Positions 1 through 9,412 of a DNA stretch of 40,968 nucleotides are shown in pieces (within the stretch, counting starts at the first letter, position 1; every line of letters begins with the position of its first letter). The position numbers and the translations under genes are program-made. Origin of the DNA: UBA4717 sp002404395 (GTDB lineage: Bacteria; Bacillota; Clostridia; Oscillospirales; CAG-272); assembly GCA_937902275.1 (NCBI GenBank), contig CALFNW010000007.1:1-40968 (forward strand), in the 5' to 3' direction. Below the pieces are notes generated by a model. It saw nothing but the letters and a program-made list of their open reading frames with translations, was not told the origin of the DNA and made no database searches.

Positions 1-3000
1 ACCGCTTCATCATAGAAGCGGACTTCAAGCTCGGTATCCGATCCAAAGGTATACGTATACGTAAGCTCGCGCGAAAGCAATATGTTCTGTCCGTTTGTTA
101 CGTTATACCAGCCGTCAATCTGATAGCCGACTGCCGGTACCGCCGTAAGGGTCAGAGTCGTGCCTTTCAGCTCATCAAAGGTTTCGGAACTGTCCGAAGC
201 TATGTCCGTTTCGCCTACCGTCGCGCTTCCGCCGCCGCACGCGGTGAGCGTGAGACGGCGGTTTTTGCTTTCATAAACGAAGTTTTTGGCTTCTTCAAGA
301 TCGCTGAAAAACGCAATGTATGCGATGTCAAGATCCCCGGGCACCAAGGTCGTATTTTGTCTGCCTGCGGTACGTATCTGGAACTGTGCCAACGGACTTT
401 CGGTAAAGTTGTTTGCGAAGATAGGCGAGGTCGTGTTCAAACTCTCATTACCGCCGCTCCAATTGGCGGTACCGTCTGACTTTTTCGCAAGATCATAAAT
501 GAGCGTGTTGAAATTTCCGTCATTGACCATCGTGAAGTTTTCACCGCCCCACGCTCTTGCTTCCTGAGTGTTTTCAATGTTTATGTCAAGCGAATTGGTA
601 TACTCTTTTGTTCTGTAGCAAAGCTTCATATACGGAAAATCGCTTGAAGAATAGCCTTCGGGATATTTGTTCGTGTCAAGCAGCATATAAAATCTCGAAC
701 CGTCATTCGCCGTCACTGCCGCCGGAACATTATAGTTTATATGAGCCGGAACGCCGTCTTTGGCTTCAACTTTTGTTGCAATGATAGCGCTTCCTCCGTT
801 CTTACCCGAAAGTCCGCTTTCGGGCGTAAAGAGGACATAGCTCGGGAAGAAGCTTGCGTCAAGCGTTATATCGTCGCAGACCGTAAACTCAAGGACGGTA
901 TTATCGCTGAGCTTTGCGCCGGCGGCATACCAACCGAGGAACGGAGAGTTACCCTTTACAATTGCCGTAAGAGTTATATTTTTATTGACCTGAACGTTTG
1001 CGGTAAAGTCTTCGGTGTATACTGTTCCGTTGTACTCCACCTTACCGAACTCGCCGACGTTTACCTTTACCTTATATGAGATACTTGAATCGTAAGCGCA
1101 AACTTTGCACTTTCCGTTTTCATCAAAATCATGCGCCGCCTTTTCGCCCTCAGTCACCGAGCAGCGTTCGCACTCAAGATAATGATGATCCTTGTCGTAA
1201 TTGTATGCAAAGCTGTGGCTGTCGTACGCCTGAGCCGACCTGCCGCACTCTTCGCATTTCGGCAGATAAACCGTACAGTCGCTTCGCTTAAGCGTAAGCG
1301 TCGGGATCATGGCAAAGCCGCCCGAAACCTTGATCTCGCTCTCGACTGTCGTATAACCGCGCTTCTGCACGCTTATCTTATAAGTTCCGTCGGGTGCGGA
1401 GAAAGAGTAGCTTAAGAGCGTGTTTCCGTTGTCCGTACCTACAAGCGCCGCGTCATATTCTCTGACGATCGCCTTGGTGTCGCCGTTTTCGGAAAGCACT
1501 ATGCTTGCACTGCAGTCGCAGGCATATGAAGTCTCATAGCTCGGCGCGCCGACAACAATGAGTTTTCCGCTTATGTTGGCATTGCCGTCAAGTTCACCGC
1601 CGAGGTACGGCGAGACAATGACCCGATTAAGCTTGATCGAAGAGGAAGTCGAAGCACGGTTTCTTGACAGGCGTATCTTGTGCTTACCGCGTGTAAGATC
1701 CATGACCAGCGTTTCGGTATGCACCATATCGCTCTTGGTCGATTTGACCTTGACACTTGCAAGCGGCTCTCCGTCAAGCTCCACGTCAACTATGCCATTG
1801 CCCGAATTGTAGTATGCCAAAAGATCAAGCGTATATTTGCCGGCATCAAGCGCGTCTATATAGTAGTCTGCAAAGATTCTTCTGTCCGGATAATCCGCAC
1901 TGCCTCCGACTTCTGCGGCAAGCGGTGCGTATACATCAAGCTTGTTCGCAGTCGTCACAATGAACGCCCATGACTGCGCCTGGACCCAATTGCCGTCAGC
2001 GTCCTGTCCGGTGTGGTTATCGTTCATAAAGTTGAAGTTCTTAGCGTGTATCACCGCAGACTTTTCGGCACTCACTTCATTGAAGTTTGCGGCGTTTTTC
2101 ATAGAGTTGGTGGAAAGGATCGCAGTAAGCAGGCTCTTTGCATTATGCTTTAAGTCGCTTCGCTTAATCGTGCCGTCTGCAAGTGCATCCACAAAGGCGT
2201 TGATATCGCCCTTGGGCATTTTAAGATTGTTTCCTGCGAGCACTTCCTTGAGATGATTTGAATCGTTTGCCCAGTCGGTCATTACTACGCCGTCAAAGCC
2301 CCACTCGTTTCTGAGTATTCCGGTGAGCAGGTCATAGCTTTCGGCAACCTCAACACCGTTTACCTTGTTGTAGGAACTCATGAGATACTTTGTATCGGTC
2401 AGCTTGACCATTATCCTGAAGCCTTCAAGATAGATTTCACGCATCGCCCTCTCGGAAACGCGGCTGTCGCTTATGCCTCGTGAGATCTCGGTGTTATTGA
2501 GCGCAAAATGCTTCGGAACCGCGCTCACACCCTCGTCCTTTGCACCGAGTATTACCATTGAAGCGGAAATACCGGTCACGAGCGGATCCTCGGAAAAATA
2601 CTCAAAGTTACGTCCGCAGAGCGGATTTCTATGAATGTTCATACCGGGCGAGAGCCAGCCGTCATTGTTGGTCGCCATGCCGTCTCTGCCGGCGATTCGT
2701 CCTACCTCGCGTATAAGCTCGGTATTCCAAGTGCACGCAAGCAAGGTTGCGTTAGGTAAGCAGGTCGCACCGATATCGGGTTCAAGTCTCAGTCCCGAAC
2801 CGCCGTCCGCTACAGTTACCTGAGGTATTTCATACTCCACAAGCCGTCCGAAAGACGCCGCGCTTCGCGATACGGTGCCTGCACTTCCTCCGGCAAGCTT
2901 TATGAGATCAAGGTTTGTCATGCTCGCAATGAACTCGTCAAGTGTAATTTTGCCGTTATACACGTCGATAAGCGAGAGAGGCGTTTCGGTTTCGGCATAC

Positions 3001-6000
3001 GACAAGTCGTTGTCGACAATCTCACTGTCATCTCCGCTGTCATCGCCGCCTTCATAGCCTTTAAATATAAAAGCGTCAAAATTCGGAGCGTCGCTTTCGC
3101 CGGTTACACGGAAGATAACTTCTCCTGCAGGAAGCGTTACAGTGATCGGATCCGATTCACCGACAGTGTTCCAATATGCGTTGCCCTCTGAACCCTCCGG
3201 CGAAGTTTTCGCAAGCGTATAGGCGTCAACTTCAAGCTCTGTTCCGTTCGCGCTGAATTTATAAGGCGAAATATAAGTGTTTGTTGCCGAATATGAAAGC
3301 ACCATACTGTACTTTCCTGCTTTCGGAACCGACAGCTTATATTCGGTCCACTTGCCGCCGAAGCTCGTCAGATTCATTGAGCCGTTTGAATTAGTTTCAA
3401 AATTACCGGTGTAATTATCCTTGATATTATAATAATTTTCAGCTTCGATCTTTGTGTCACCGCTCTCGTTTATCTCAACGCAGTCGGTCTTGAATATCAG
3501 TGCATCGAGGTTCGGAGTGTTAGCTGTAACACCGGTTATGCGGAACGTGACGATCCCCTCGGGAAGCGTGAGTCTGAACGGCTGCGATTCAGCAACGGTA
3601 TTATATGCAGGCACGCCCGTAACTCCGTCCGGCTTGGTATTCTTGAGCGTATAGGTCCCGACCTCAATAGCCTCACCGTTTGCACTGAACGTATACGGAT
3701 CTGTAAAGTTTCCATTCGCCGCATACGAAAATACCAGACGGTATTCGCCCGCTTTCGGAACCGACAGTTTATATTCGACCCATTTCCCGCCTTTTAATGC
3801 CGAGAGATTTTTGGAGCCGTTTGACGCGTCTTCAAGATTTATTTTGTTGACGTTGTATTCCGGATGGCAAGTAAAATAATCTTCAGCTTCGATCTTTGTA
3901 TCCTTGGTCTCTGAAATTTCAACATAATCGACCGCCGCACCGGCTCTGAATATCAGCGCGTCAAGGTTAGGCGCGCTTCCCGGCGCGGTTATGCGGAATT
4001 TAACGATTCCCGCAGGCAAAGTTACCGTGATCGGATCGGATTCGGCAACGGTATTGTAAACCTCCTTATCGGTCGTAGCACCTGCCGGCGTGGTTTTTTC
4101 AAGCGTATAAGCATCCGGCGTAAGATCTGTTCCGTTTACGCTGAACACATACGGAGAGTCGAAACCGCTTGTCGCCGCATACGAGAGCACGAGACTGTAG
4201 TCTCCCGTCTTCGGGACCGACAGTATATATTCGACCCATTTCCCGTCGTTAAAACTTGAAAGATTCTTGGAATCGTTTGATGCGTCCTCTAAATTACCGT
4301 TATATCCGTCGCTGATATTATTATAGGCTTCGGCTTCTATTTTTGTATCTTTGGTCTCGCTGAGTTCGGTGAAGCTTGATTCAAATATCAGTGCGTCAAG
4401 GTTAGGAGCGCCGCCGGGTGCGGTTACGCGGAAAGTAACGATTCCCGCGGGCAGAGTCAGCGTAATTGCCTGAGATTCGGCGACCGTATTATAAATTTCG
4501 GTTACGGTCGAAGCGCCTGCCGGCTTGGTATCCGGGAGAGAGTAGCTGCTTACTTTGATCAGCTCTCCGTTTGCACTGAACGTATACGGTGAAGTAAAGT
4601 TTCCGTTTGCCGCATACGACAATATAAGTCGGTATTCTCCCTCCATCGGGACCGACAGCAGATACTCGGTCCACTTTCCGTAGTTGAAGCTCGAAAGATT
4701 TTTGGAGCCGTTTGAATTAGTTTCCAAATTTATGCCGTTGACATTGTATCCGGCAGCACACGCAACATAATCTTCGGCTTCCACTTTTACTCTTGCCGCA
4801 CTTCCGAGGATATTGTTTTCCATCGGTCGGAGTTCAAGATAGTCAAGCTCAAGCGCCGTATCGGTGGTGCTGACAAGCTTTATCGTATTTTTACCGTCTG
4901 CAAGACTCAGCACCGCATATCCGAATTCGGTATATACGTGCTCGCCCTCCGCACAGGTGTTTTTAACTACAGCGCTTACGGTTACTTCCGTACCGTTAAG
5001 ATATACCTTGAACGGAGCGGTGAACGCTTCGCCGGGATTTGACACAGCAAGCGTAAGCATGACCGGGGTCGCCTTGTCGGGAGTAACATCATACTCTATG
5101 CTCTTTCCGGTCGTCAGTCCGGTAAGGTATTTAAGGTTGTCAAGCTCGCCGCCGAAAAGCGTTACCGTTTCTATTCCTTCGTCATAACGCTGTGCGTTTT
5201 CGGCTTCGATCACAACCTTCGTTTTTGTCGTGTCTATCTGAAATGATCCGCCGTCATCAACTCCGGCAGTCTGTAAGCTTTCCCATGTGCCGTCCGCAAG
5301 CAGCCGCTTTTCGAGATGCTTCGGCGCAGCAAGGCTCGTAAGCTGTTCGGTCACTATAAGCTCAGGCACATTATATGTGCCTTTAACGCCGCGCGCTCCC
5401 GCATTTTTTACTGAATTGCCTACATAAATGTTATAGTCGCCGGCTTCAAGCACATATGCGGACTTATGCCCTGTCTTCCCGAGGTCATCAAACGCCGCCA
5501 TATCGTTGATAAGGAATTCCATAGTAAGCACCTGACTTGCGCCGGGAGCCAAAAGGTCGGTTTTAGAATATGCGCAAAGCTCGCGCGCCGCCTTTCCGAG
5601 CTTACCCTGCGGTGCCGAGAAATAAACCTGCACCACCTCTTTGCCGGCAACCGAGCCGGTATTTTTGACGGTGGCTTCAACCGTGATCGTGGTGCCGTCG
5701 TTTGTAACGCGGTCGTTTGATATTTCAAACGTAGTGTACGAGAGACCGTATCCGAACTCATAGTTTACCTTTGTATATTCGGGATCAAAGGTCTCAAAGT
5801 AACGATATCCGTTGAATATATCCTCGCTGTAATTCTGGATCGAGCTGACGCGATAGAAGTCTGCTGACGGATAATCGTCATAGGAGCTTGCAAAAGTATC
5901 CACAAGCTTACCCGAAGGGTTAACGTCGCCGAGCAGAATATCGGCGATCGCATACGCGCCCTCCGTACCGGGCAGCCACGCCATAAGCACAGCGTCCAGA

Positions 6001-6716
6001 TCGTCATAATCCTTAAAGAAAGAGGTATCTATCGAGACGCTCGTATTGAGTATCAGAATAAATTTCTCAAAACCCGCGTCGTTGATAAGCTTCAGGTTTG
6101 CGGCTTCAATATCGCTTATGTAATAATCGCCCTTTATCGCTTTTCTGTCCGTTCCCTCGCCCTGAATACGGCTTATGGTATATATTACGGTATCGGAAAC
6201 CGCTCTTGCCGCAGCCACGTCCGCTTCGGTCAGCGCCACATCCTCCATATTGACTGCCTGTTGGTTTGCGGCATGATAGGGATCGGGAGCCGCCTCTGCA
6301 AGCTTTTCAGCCCAATATGTATAATACATATCAAGGAAAGCGGTATTAAGCTCTATCCTTCCCTGTTCAGCCGCCGCTTTCATCGAATCCACAAGGTCGG
6401 GCTTGTATGCAGTAAAGCTCGCTCCCGAGCCGGTACCGCCCTCAACAAAGTTATACTGTCCCACACCGAAAAGCGTAACCTTTTCGCCGCCGTCAAACGG
6501 AAGCGCGCCGTTGTTTTCGAGCAAGACCATACCTTCTCCCGCCGCTTCTCTGGCGATCGAATAATTTCTGCGTATCGTTTCGGTACGCAGTCCGTATTCA
6601 CCGTCTGCCACGCTGTTTGCGAGAATGGCTCCGCCGCTCTCACCTTCAGCCGCTGCGACCGGAAATGCGGCAAGCAGCATCAGAGCCGACAGCAAAAGAC
6701 ACAAAAACTTTTTCAT
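1..6716 (-). CDS. Secreted modular GH3 beta-glucosidase with inverted domain order (3' end outside window)
   Basis: The frame starting at 6716 stays open to base 1, so at least 2238 residues are present and the C-terminus is missing. Residues 1-22 form a signal peptide. The GH3 C-terminal domain comes first (about 45-330; REAAGEGMVLLENNGALPF), then an FnIII-like domain to about 460. Five CBM6/CBM35-like modules follow (about 499-1219). The GH3 N-terminal barrel comes after them (about 1235-1530) with GMNIHRNPLCGRNFEYFSED, KHFALNN and VMTDW. By family rule the Asp of VMTDW, D1481, is the nucleophile. Beyond lie another beta-sandwich module, a PEGA-like segment, a Cys-rich CxxC segment and InlB-type repeats. 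The expected role is extracellular hydrolysis of beta-linked gluco-oligosaccharides. An AGAGGA ribosome site precedes the ATG. The adjacent divergent AraC-type gene is the likely regulator. Family assignment is secure; exact substrate is unknown. Confidence 0.93.
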   Translation of the reverse strand, partial: MKKFLCLLLSALMLLAAFPVAAAEGESGGAILANSVADGEYGLRTETIRRNYSIAREAAGEGMVLLENNGALPFDGGEKVTLFGVGQYNFVEGGTGSGASFTAYKPDLVDSMKAAAEQGRIELNTAFLDMYYTYWAEKLAEAAPDPYHAANQQAVNMEDVALTEADVAAARAVSDTVIYTISRIQGEGTDRKAIKGDYYISDIEAANLKLINDAGFEKFILILNTSVSIDTSFFKDYDDLDAVLMAWLPGTEGAYAIADILLGDVNPSGKLVDTFASSYDDYPSADFYRVSSIQNYSEDIFNGYRYFETFDPEYTKVNYEFGYGLSYTTFEISNDRVTNDGTTITVEATVKNTGSVAGKEVVQVYFSAPQGKLGKAARELCAYSKTDLLAPGASQVLTMEFLINDMAAFDDLGKTGHKSAYVLEAGDYNIYVGNSVKNAGARGVKGTYNVPELIVTEQLTSLAAPKHLEKRLLADGTWESLQTAGVDDGGSFQIDTTKTKVVIEAENAQRYDEGIETVTLFGGELDNLKYLTGLTTGKSIEYDVTPDKATPVMLTLAVSNPGEAFTAPFKVYLNGTEVTVSAVVKNTCAEGEHVYTEFGYAVLSLADGKNTIKLVSTTDTALELDYLELRPMENNILGSAARVKVEAEDYVACAAGYNVNGINLETNSNGSKNLSSFNYGKWTEYLLSVPMEGEYRLILSYAANGNFTSPYTFSANGELIKVSSYSLPDTKPAGASTVTEIYNTVAESQAITLTLPAGIVTFRVTAPGGAPNLDALIFESSFTELSETKDTKIEAEAYNNISDGYNGNLEDASNDSKNLSSFNDGKWVEYILSVPKTGDYSLVLSYAATSGFDSPYVFSVNGTDLTPDAYTLEKTTPAGATTDKEVYNTVAESDPITVTLPAGIVKFRITAPGSAPNLDALIFRAGAAVDYVEISETKDTKIEAEDYFTCHPEYNVNKINLEDASNGSKNLSALKGGKWVEYKLSVPKAGEYRLVFSYAANGNFTDPYTFSANGEAIEVGTYTLKNTKPDGVTGVPAYNTVAESQPFRLTLPEGIVTFRITGVTANTPNLDALIFKTDCVEINESGDTKIEAENYYNIKDNYTGNFETNSNGSMNLTSFGGKWTEYKLSVPKAGKYSMVLSYSATNTYISPYKFSANGTELEVDAYTLAKTSPEGSEGNAYWNTVGESDPITVTLPAGEVIFRVTGESDAPNFDAFIFKGYEGGDDSGDDSEIVDNDLSYAETETPLSLIDVYNGKITLDEFIASMTNLDLIKLAGGSAGTVSRSAASFGRLVEYEIPQVTVADGGSGLRLEPDIGATCLPNATLLACTWNTELIREVGRIAGRDGMATNNDGWLSPGMNIHRNPLCGRNFEYFSEDPLVTGISASMVILGAKDEGVSAVPKHFALNNTEISRGISDSRVSERAMREIYLEGFRIMVKLTDTKYLMSSYNKVNGVEVAESYDLLTGILRNEWGFDGVVMTDWANDSNHLKEVLAGNNLKMPKGDINAFVDALADGTIKRSDLKHNAKSLLTAILSTNSMKNAANFNEVSAEKSAVIHAKNFNFMNDNHTGQDADGNWVQAQSWAFIVTTANKLDVYAPLAAEVGGSADYPDRRIFADYYIDALDAGKYTLDLLAYYNSGNGIVDVELDGEPLASVKVKSTKSDMVHTETLVMDLTRGKHKIRLSRNRASTSSSIKLNRVIVSPYLGGELDGNANISGKLIVVGAPSYETSYACDCSASIVLSENGDTKAIVREYDAALVGTDNGNTLLSYSFSAPDGTYKISVQKRGYTTVESEIKVSGGFAMIPTLTLKRSDCTVYLPKCEECGRSAQAYDSHSFAYNYDKDHHYLECERCSVTEGEKAAHDFDENGKCKVCAYDSSISYKVKVNVGEFGKVEYNGTVYTEDFTANVQVNKNITLTAIVKGNSPFLGWYAAGAKLSDNTVLEFTVCDDITLDASFFPSYVLFTPESGLSGKNGGSAIIATKVEAKDGVPAHINYNVPAAVTANDGSRFYMLLDTNKYPEGYSSSDFPYMKLCYRTKEYTNSLDINIENTQEARAWGGENFTMVNDGNFNTLIYDLAKKSDGTANWSGGNESLNTTSPIFANNFTESPLAQFQIRTAGRQNTTLVPGDLDIAYIAFFSDLEEAKNFVYESKNRRLTLTACGGGSATVGETDIASDSSETFDELKGTTLTLTAVPAVGYQIDGWYNVTNGQNILLSRELTYTYTFGSDTELEVRFYDEA
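3060..5220 (-). repeat. Five tandem CBM6/CBM35-like modules inside the GH3 protein
   Basis: Five consecutive modules of about 130 residues each are encoded, at about 5220-4826, 4795-4380, 4350-3945, 3900-3488 and 3452-3060. The last four are close relatives. Each starts near (T)KxEAExY, contains GKW(T/V)EY and L(S/T)LPAG-type strands, and ends in (N)LDALIF or NFDAFIF. The first is diverged. The IEAE start and the beta-sandwich pattern are typical of CBM6/CBM35 carbohydrate-binding modules. Similarity between neighbours suggests internal duplication. Confidence 0.8.
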
Positions 6717-6769
6717 TTTTCCTCTTTCCTCTCCCCGTAACGGTTGAAAAATTATAAACTTACATTTTA

Positions 6770-6797
6770 ATTATATATCCCATACCCCCATTTTCAA
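6770..6797 (-). promoter_or_regulatory. Probable sigma-A promoter of the GH3 gene
   Basis: On the minus strand TTGAAA (6797-6792) is followed after 16 nt by TATAAT (6775-6770), about 54 nt upstream of the GH3 start codon. The 5/6 and 6/6 matches make this a good vegetative promoter candidate. Confidence 0.6.
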
Positions 6798-6799
6798 AT

Positions 6800-6830
6800 G
6801 TCAGATTTTTTGATTATAATGGTCAGATTT
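6800..6830. promoter_or_regulatory. Paired direct repeats, candidate AraC-type operator
   Basis: GTCAGATTT occurs at 6800-6808 and again at 6822-6830. The 22-nt period is close to two helical turns and lies directly upstream of the GH3 -35 box. This is the usual placement of an AraC-family activator site. The assignment to the neighbouring regulator is inference. Confidence 0.45.
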
Positions 6831-6848
6831 AACAAAACACTCTTGCTT

Positions 6849-6877
6849 TTGCCGTCAAATTATGGTATGCTTATACT
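6849..6877 (+). promoter_or_regulatory. Possible promoter of the AraC-type regulator
   Basis: TTGCCG (6849-6854), a 17-nt spacer and TATACT (6872-6877) lie upstream of the regulator. The -35 box is weak, which would fit a regulated or low-level promoter. Confidence 0.4.
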
Positions 6878-6926
6878 GCAGTTGCTTTGTTTAAGCAATC
6901 TGCGGCACAAAAATGAGCAAACATTT

Positions 6927-6998
6927 ATGAGTCGGCTTCGCCGACACGGAAGCAATCATGTCCGAGTTTTATGTAATGACCGAAAAAGACGATCTTAA
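6927..6998 (+). promoter_or_regulatory. Leader hairpin / mini-ORF element upstream of the AraC-type gene
   Basis: GTCGGC-TTC-GCCGAC forms a hairpin at 6931-6945, followed by ACGGAAG and the regulator ATG at 6958. A mini-ORF starts at ATG 6927, begins MSRLRRHG and overlaps the regulator gene by about 40 nt in another frame. It is one copy of the dispersed leader family in this window. The hairpin is certain; its function is unknown. Confidence 0.65.
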
Positions 6999-7818
6999 TT
7001 ACGAAAAGACCAACAAACATTGGCTTACCGTAAGTCTTTGCGATATAAACAAATACGGACTTGCTTATACGGAGGATATGATCATCGATCGCCCGAACGG
7101 CCGCCCCGATTACCTGATCATGCTGATCGTGCGCGGCAAAATGGAAGTTCTGATAGATCAAAAACTGCAACCGGTGACCGTAGGTGATATAATCTACATA
7201 GCGCCGTATACACCCCAACGGTTTGTCAGATTTTACAAGGACAAAGCCGAACACTATTTCGTTCATTTTATCGGTTACGCAGTTCCCGAAATACTTGAGG
7301 ACATCGGGCTTACCGAAAGCGGAATATATCATACCGACAGGCTTGAGTTGCTGAGCGAAGCTTTTCAGAAGATCATGATCGCAATGGTGCAGAAAAAACA
7401 GCCAATGTATATAAACTCACTGTTTTTACGTCTGCTGTCGCATCTTCATATCGAACGCAGCAGGGAAGCCGGGTTTGCCACCTCCCGCGTCTCTCCCGCC
7501 GTAATGCAGTTGCTTTGGGATTATAAGCTTTCAAAAAGCATGAATTACTACGCCTCGCTCTGCAATATGACCTTAGCTAATTTTTCTGTGACCTTCAAGC
7601 GCGAACTCGGTGTTTCACCGCTTAAATTCAGAGAAAACGTGAGACTCGAAAATGCAAAGCAGTTGCTTTCGGAAAGCTGTCTTACGGTAAAAGAGGTCGC
7701 AAACGCCGTAGGCTACGAGGATCCGTATGCTTTTTCAAAGTTTTTCAAAAGAAATACCGGCATATCTCCGAGTCAATACCGACTGAAAGAAGCAAAAGTT
7801 GAACAACGCGGCCAATAA
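6958..7818 (+). CDS. AraC-family transcriptional regulator with N-terminal cupin domain
   Basis: The protein has 286 residues. The N-terminal half is a cupin-like sensor domain (about 20-150) with a VGDIIYIAPYTPQRF-type strand, typical of AraC-binding domains that sense a sugar. The last 100 residues are a double helix-turn-helix of the AraC/XylS type, including KEVANAVGYEDPYAFSKFF and TGISPSQYR. The gene is divergent from the large GH3 glycosidase, so control of that gene by a released sugar is the simplest inference. GGAAG precedes the ATG. Two direct repeats in the shared promoter region are candidate binding sites. The ligand cannot be read from sequence. Confidence 0.9.
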   Translation: MSEFYVMTEKDDLNYEKTNKHWLTVSLCDINKYGLAYTEDMIIDRPNGRPDYLIMLIVRGKMEVLIDQKLQPVTVGDIIYIAPYTPQRFVRFYKDKAEHYFVHFIGYAVPEILEDIGLTESGIYHTDRLELLSEAFQKIMIAMVQKKQPMYINSLFLRLLSHLHIERSREAGFATSRVSPAVMQLLWDYKLSKSMNYYASLCNMTLANFSVTFKRELGVSPLKFRENVRLENAKQLLSESCLTVKEVANAVGYEDPYAFSKFFKRNTGISPSQYRLKEAKVEQRGQ

Positions 7819-7881
7819 AAAACGGTATATTGAACGCCTGCACGCCGCTTTGCACAAATATAATGTTCTGTCCCGGAAAGT

Positions 7882-7916
7882 AAGATCCGCCGCAGTCTCT
7901 GTCTGCGGCGGATCTT
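7882..7916. terminator. Strong stem-loop between convergent genes
   Basis: AAGATCCGCCGCAG (7882-7895) pairs perfectly with CTGCGGCGGATCTT (7903-7916) around a 7-nt loop. It sits between the convergent AraC-type and M23 genes. The T-tract is poor on both sides, so the hairpin is certain and intrinsic termination is likely but not proven. Confidence 0.65.
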
Positions 7917-7961
7917 GTTGATATTTAGGCACAAGACAAAGCGCAGATACAGCTTCGATAT

Positions 7962-8984
7962 TCAATCCGGCATCGAAAGGTCGATTATCGCGCTCTTGCT
8001 TATATGCTCTTTAGTTTCCTTATCATAAACGGTCTGCGCCGTGTTTTTCTGCAAAAATTTTGTAAGCTCATACATATCGAGCCAAATCTGATTCCATCCG
8101 TCCTTTTGCGACGTATCGAATATGATCTGCAAACCGAAATGAAGATGCGGCGTATCTATATTGTTGGTATCCTCGCGTCTGCTGTAACCGGTCATACCCA
8201 GATACCCGATCACCTCGCCTGCCTGCACAAGCTTTCCCTCATATATATCGTTATACGGATGTCCCTTGCGCAGATGCGCATAGTAGTAATATCGCTTGCC
8301 GTCAAACGATCTTATACCGATCCTCCACCCGCCGTACATATTCCAACCGCACGCCTCAACATATCCGCTCTCCACCGCAATTATCGGAGTACCGACACTG
8401 CCCATCATGTCATGCCCCAAATGCGGACGTTTGTATCCGTAGCTGCGTGCCGCGCCGAAATCATCAAAGTGGCTGTACCCGTATCCGGATGCAATGGGGG
8501 AAAACACTTTTAACCCGTACTTTTTTTCATAATACAGCCCTGTGGTCTCATAATCCGACGGCACGGCAAACTCACCGACAAAGCCGCCGAGCACCGCCTG
8601 ATATGCTTCCGAATAATATTTGTATGTTTTAAGGCTTGCGGTAATCGCTTCGGGACTCTCTCCCGAAGCAAGACGGTCGGAAAAAGCAATAAGGTCGGTA
8701 CGCTTATAGTTTTTGAAGTTCCCGCCGTATTTCGTCGCAAGAAGCGAAAGCAAGGTGATATAATTTACGTGTCCTTCATTACCGTAGCTGTCAATATCGG
8801 CTTTGATCGCATCGGTCAGCGCCTCCTTTGTGGCCGTAAAATCGATCCACTTGATATATGTATCACCGTTTGCCGCCACCGCCGTTTCTTTTATGTCGGC
8901 AGGCAGTGCCGAGGACATAAAGACCAACAAACTCAAAACACAAACGTACACGCTCTGCACTATACGCCGAGTCCTTAATTTCAT
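7962..8984 (-). CDS. Secreted M23-family (LytM-type) peptidase
   Basis: The protein has 340 residues. The first 30 or so residues are a basic start plus a hydrophobic stretch, a signal peptide or anchor. A helical region covers about 40-150 and the M23 domain about 155-300. The zinc-binding motifs are present as HLGHDMMG and HLHFGLQ, with typical GTPIIAVESGYV and GEVIGYLGMTG strands. The expected activity is cleavage of peptidoglycan cross-bridge peptides outside the membrane. The unusually long insert KDGWNQIWLDMYELTKFL follows the second zinc motif. A GCGGGG ribosome site precedes ATG 8984, and a leader element lies just upstream. The physiological substrate is unknown. Confidence 0.88.
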   Translation of the reverse strand: MKLRTRRIVQSVYVCVLSLLVFMSSALPADIKETAVAANGDTYIKWIDFTATKEALTDAIKADIDSYGNEGHVNYITLLSLLATKYGGNFKNYKRTDLIAFSDRLASGESPEAITASLKTYKYYSEAYQAVLGGFVGEFAVPSDYETTGLYYEKKYGLKVFSPIASGYGYSHFDDFGAARSYGYKRPHLGHDMMGSVGTPIIAVESGYVEACGWNMYGGWRIGIRSFDGKRYYYYAHLRKGHPYNDIYEGKLVQAGEVIGYLGMTGYSRREDTNNIDTPHLHFGLQIIFDTSQKDGWNQIWLDMYELTKFLQKNTAQTVYDKETKEHISKSAIIDLSMPD

Positions 8985-9005
8985 GCATACACCCCGCTTT
9001 TCATA

Positions 9006-9120
9006 TCAATCTCCATGCCGCCGCAGGCGGCTCAAAAATCAACGTGGATTTTAGTGTCGGCAACACAAAATTTGTTCGTGAAATTTGAGATCTCACTCTA
9101 ATGGAGACAATACTTTCACG
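9006..9120 (-). promoter_or_regulatory. Leader element upstream of the M23 gene, with two hairpins
   Basis: On the minus strand a hairpin CGTGAAA/TTTCACG (9120-9114 with 9083-9077) is followed by a second one, GCCGCC-TGC-GGCGGC (9031-9017), and ATGGAG. The second contains a mini-ORF from TTG 9035 to TGA 9006 reading MSRLRRHGD. One base later ATG 9004 opens a second 7-codon mini-ORF (MKSGVYA) whose TGA overlaps the M23 ATG. The rest of 8985-9443 holds two AT-rich palindromes (9119-9132, 9141-9156) and the nusB promoter and leader. No gene is seen there. Confidence 0.6.
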
Positions 9121-9241
9121 ATATATATATCGGTATTATCACCGTAAAATTACGGTCGCCGAACGCGCAAATGTAAACATTTTGTAAAATAAATCAGATC
9201 TGTCTGACCGACACAGACACCGAAAAGCCCTTAAATAACAG

Positions 9242-9270
9242 TTGACAAGTCGGAATGTATATTATATAAT
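9242..9270 (+). promoter_or_regulatory. Sigma-A promoter of the nusB operon
   Basis: TTGACA (9242-9247), a 17-nt spacer and TATAAT (9265-9270) match the vegetative consensus exactly. The 5' leader would be about 165 nt long. Confidence 0.85.
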
Positions 9271-9412
9271 ATAGCTATAATCAAAATATAATGGGTAAGT
9301 GCAGGCAATGACCGATTCACAGATCGGCTGTGCCGCAATAAGGAGAGCACGAAAGTACGATCTCCGCCAAGCGAAACTTTAAGTTCCGCGCGCAAATTTC
9401 CGCATTTATTTT

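Noticed and set aside
1..6716. Many short open frames on both strands across the left 6.7 kb as separate genes
   Set aside because: They lie in other frames of one continuous open frame with clear GH3 and CBM motifs from 6716 to the window edge.
9308..9382. 24-codon ORF in the nusB leader (MTDSQIGC...)
   Set aside because: No ribosome site and not in the frame shared by the other leaders; probably chance.
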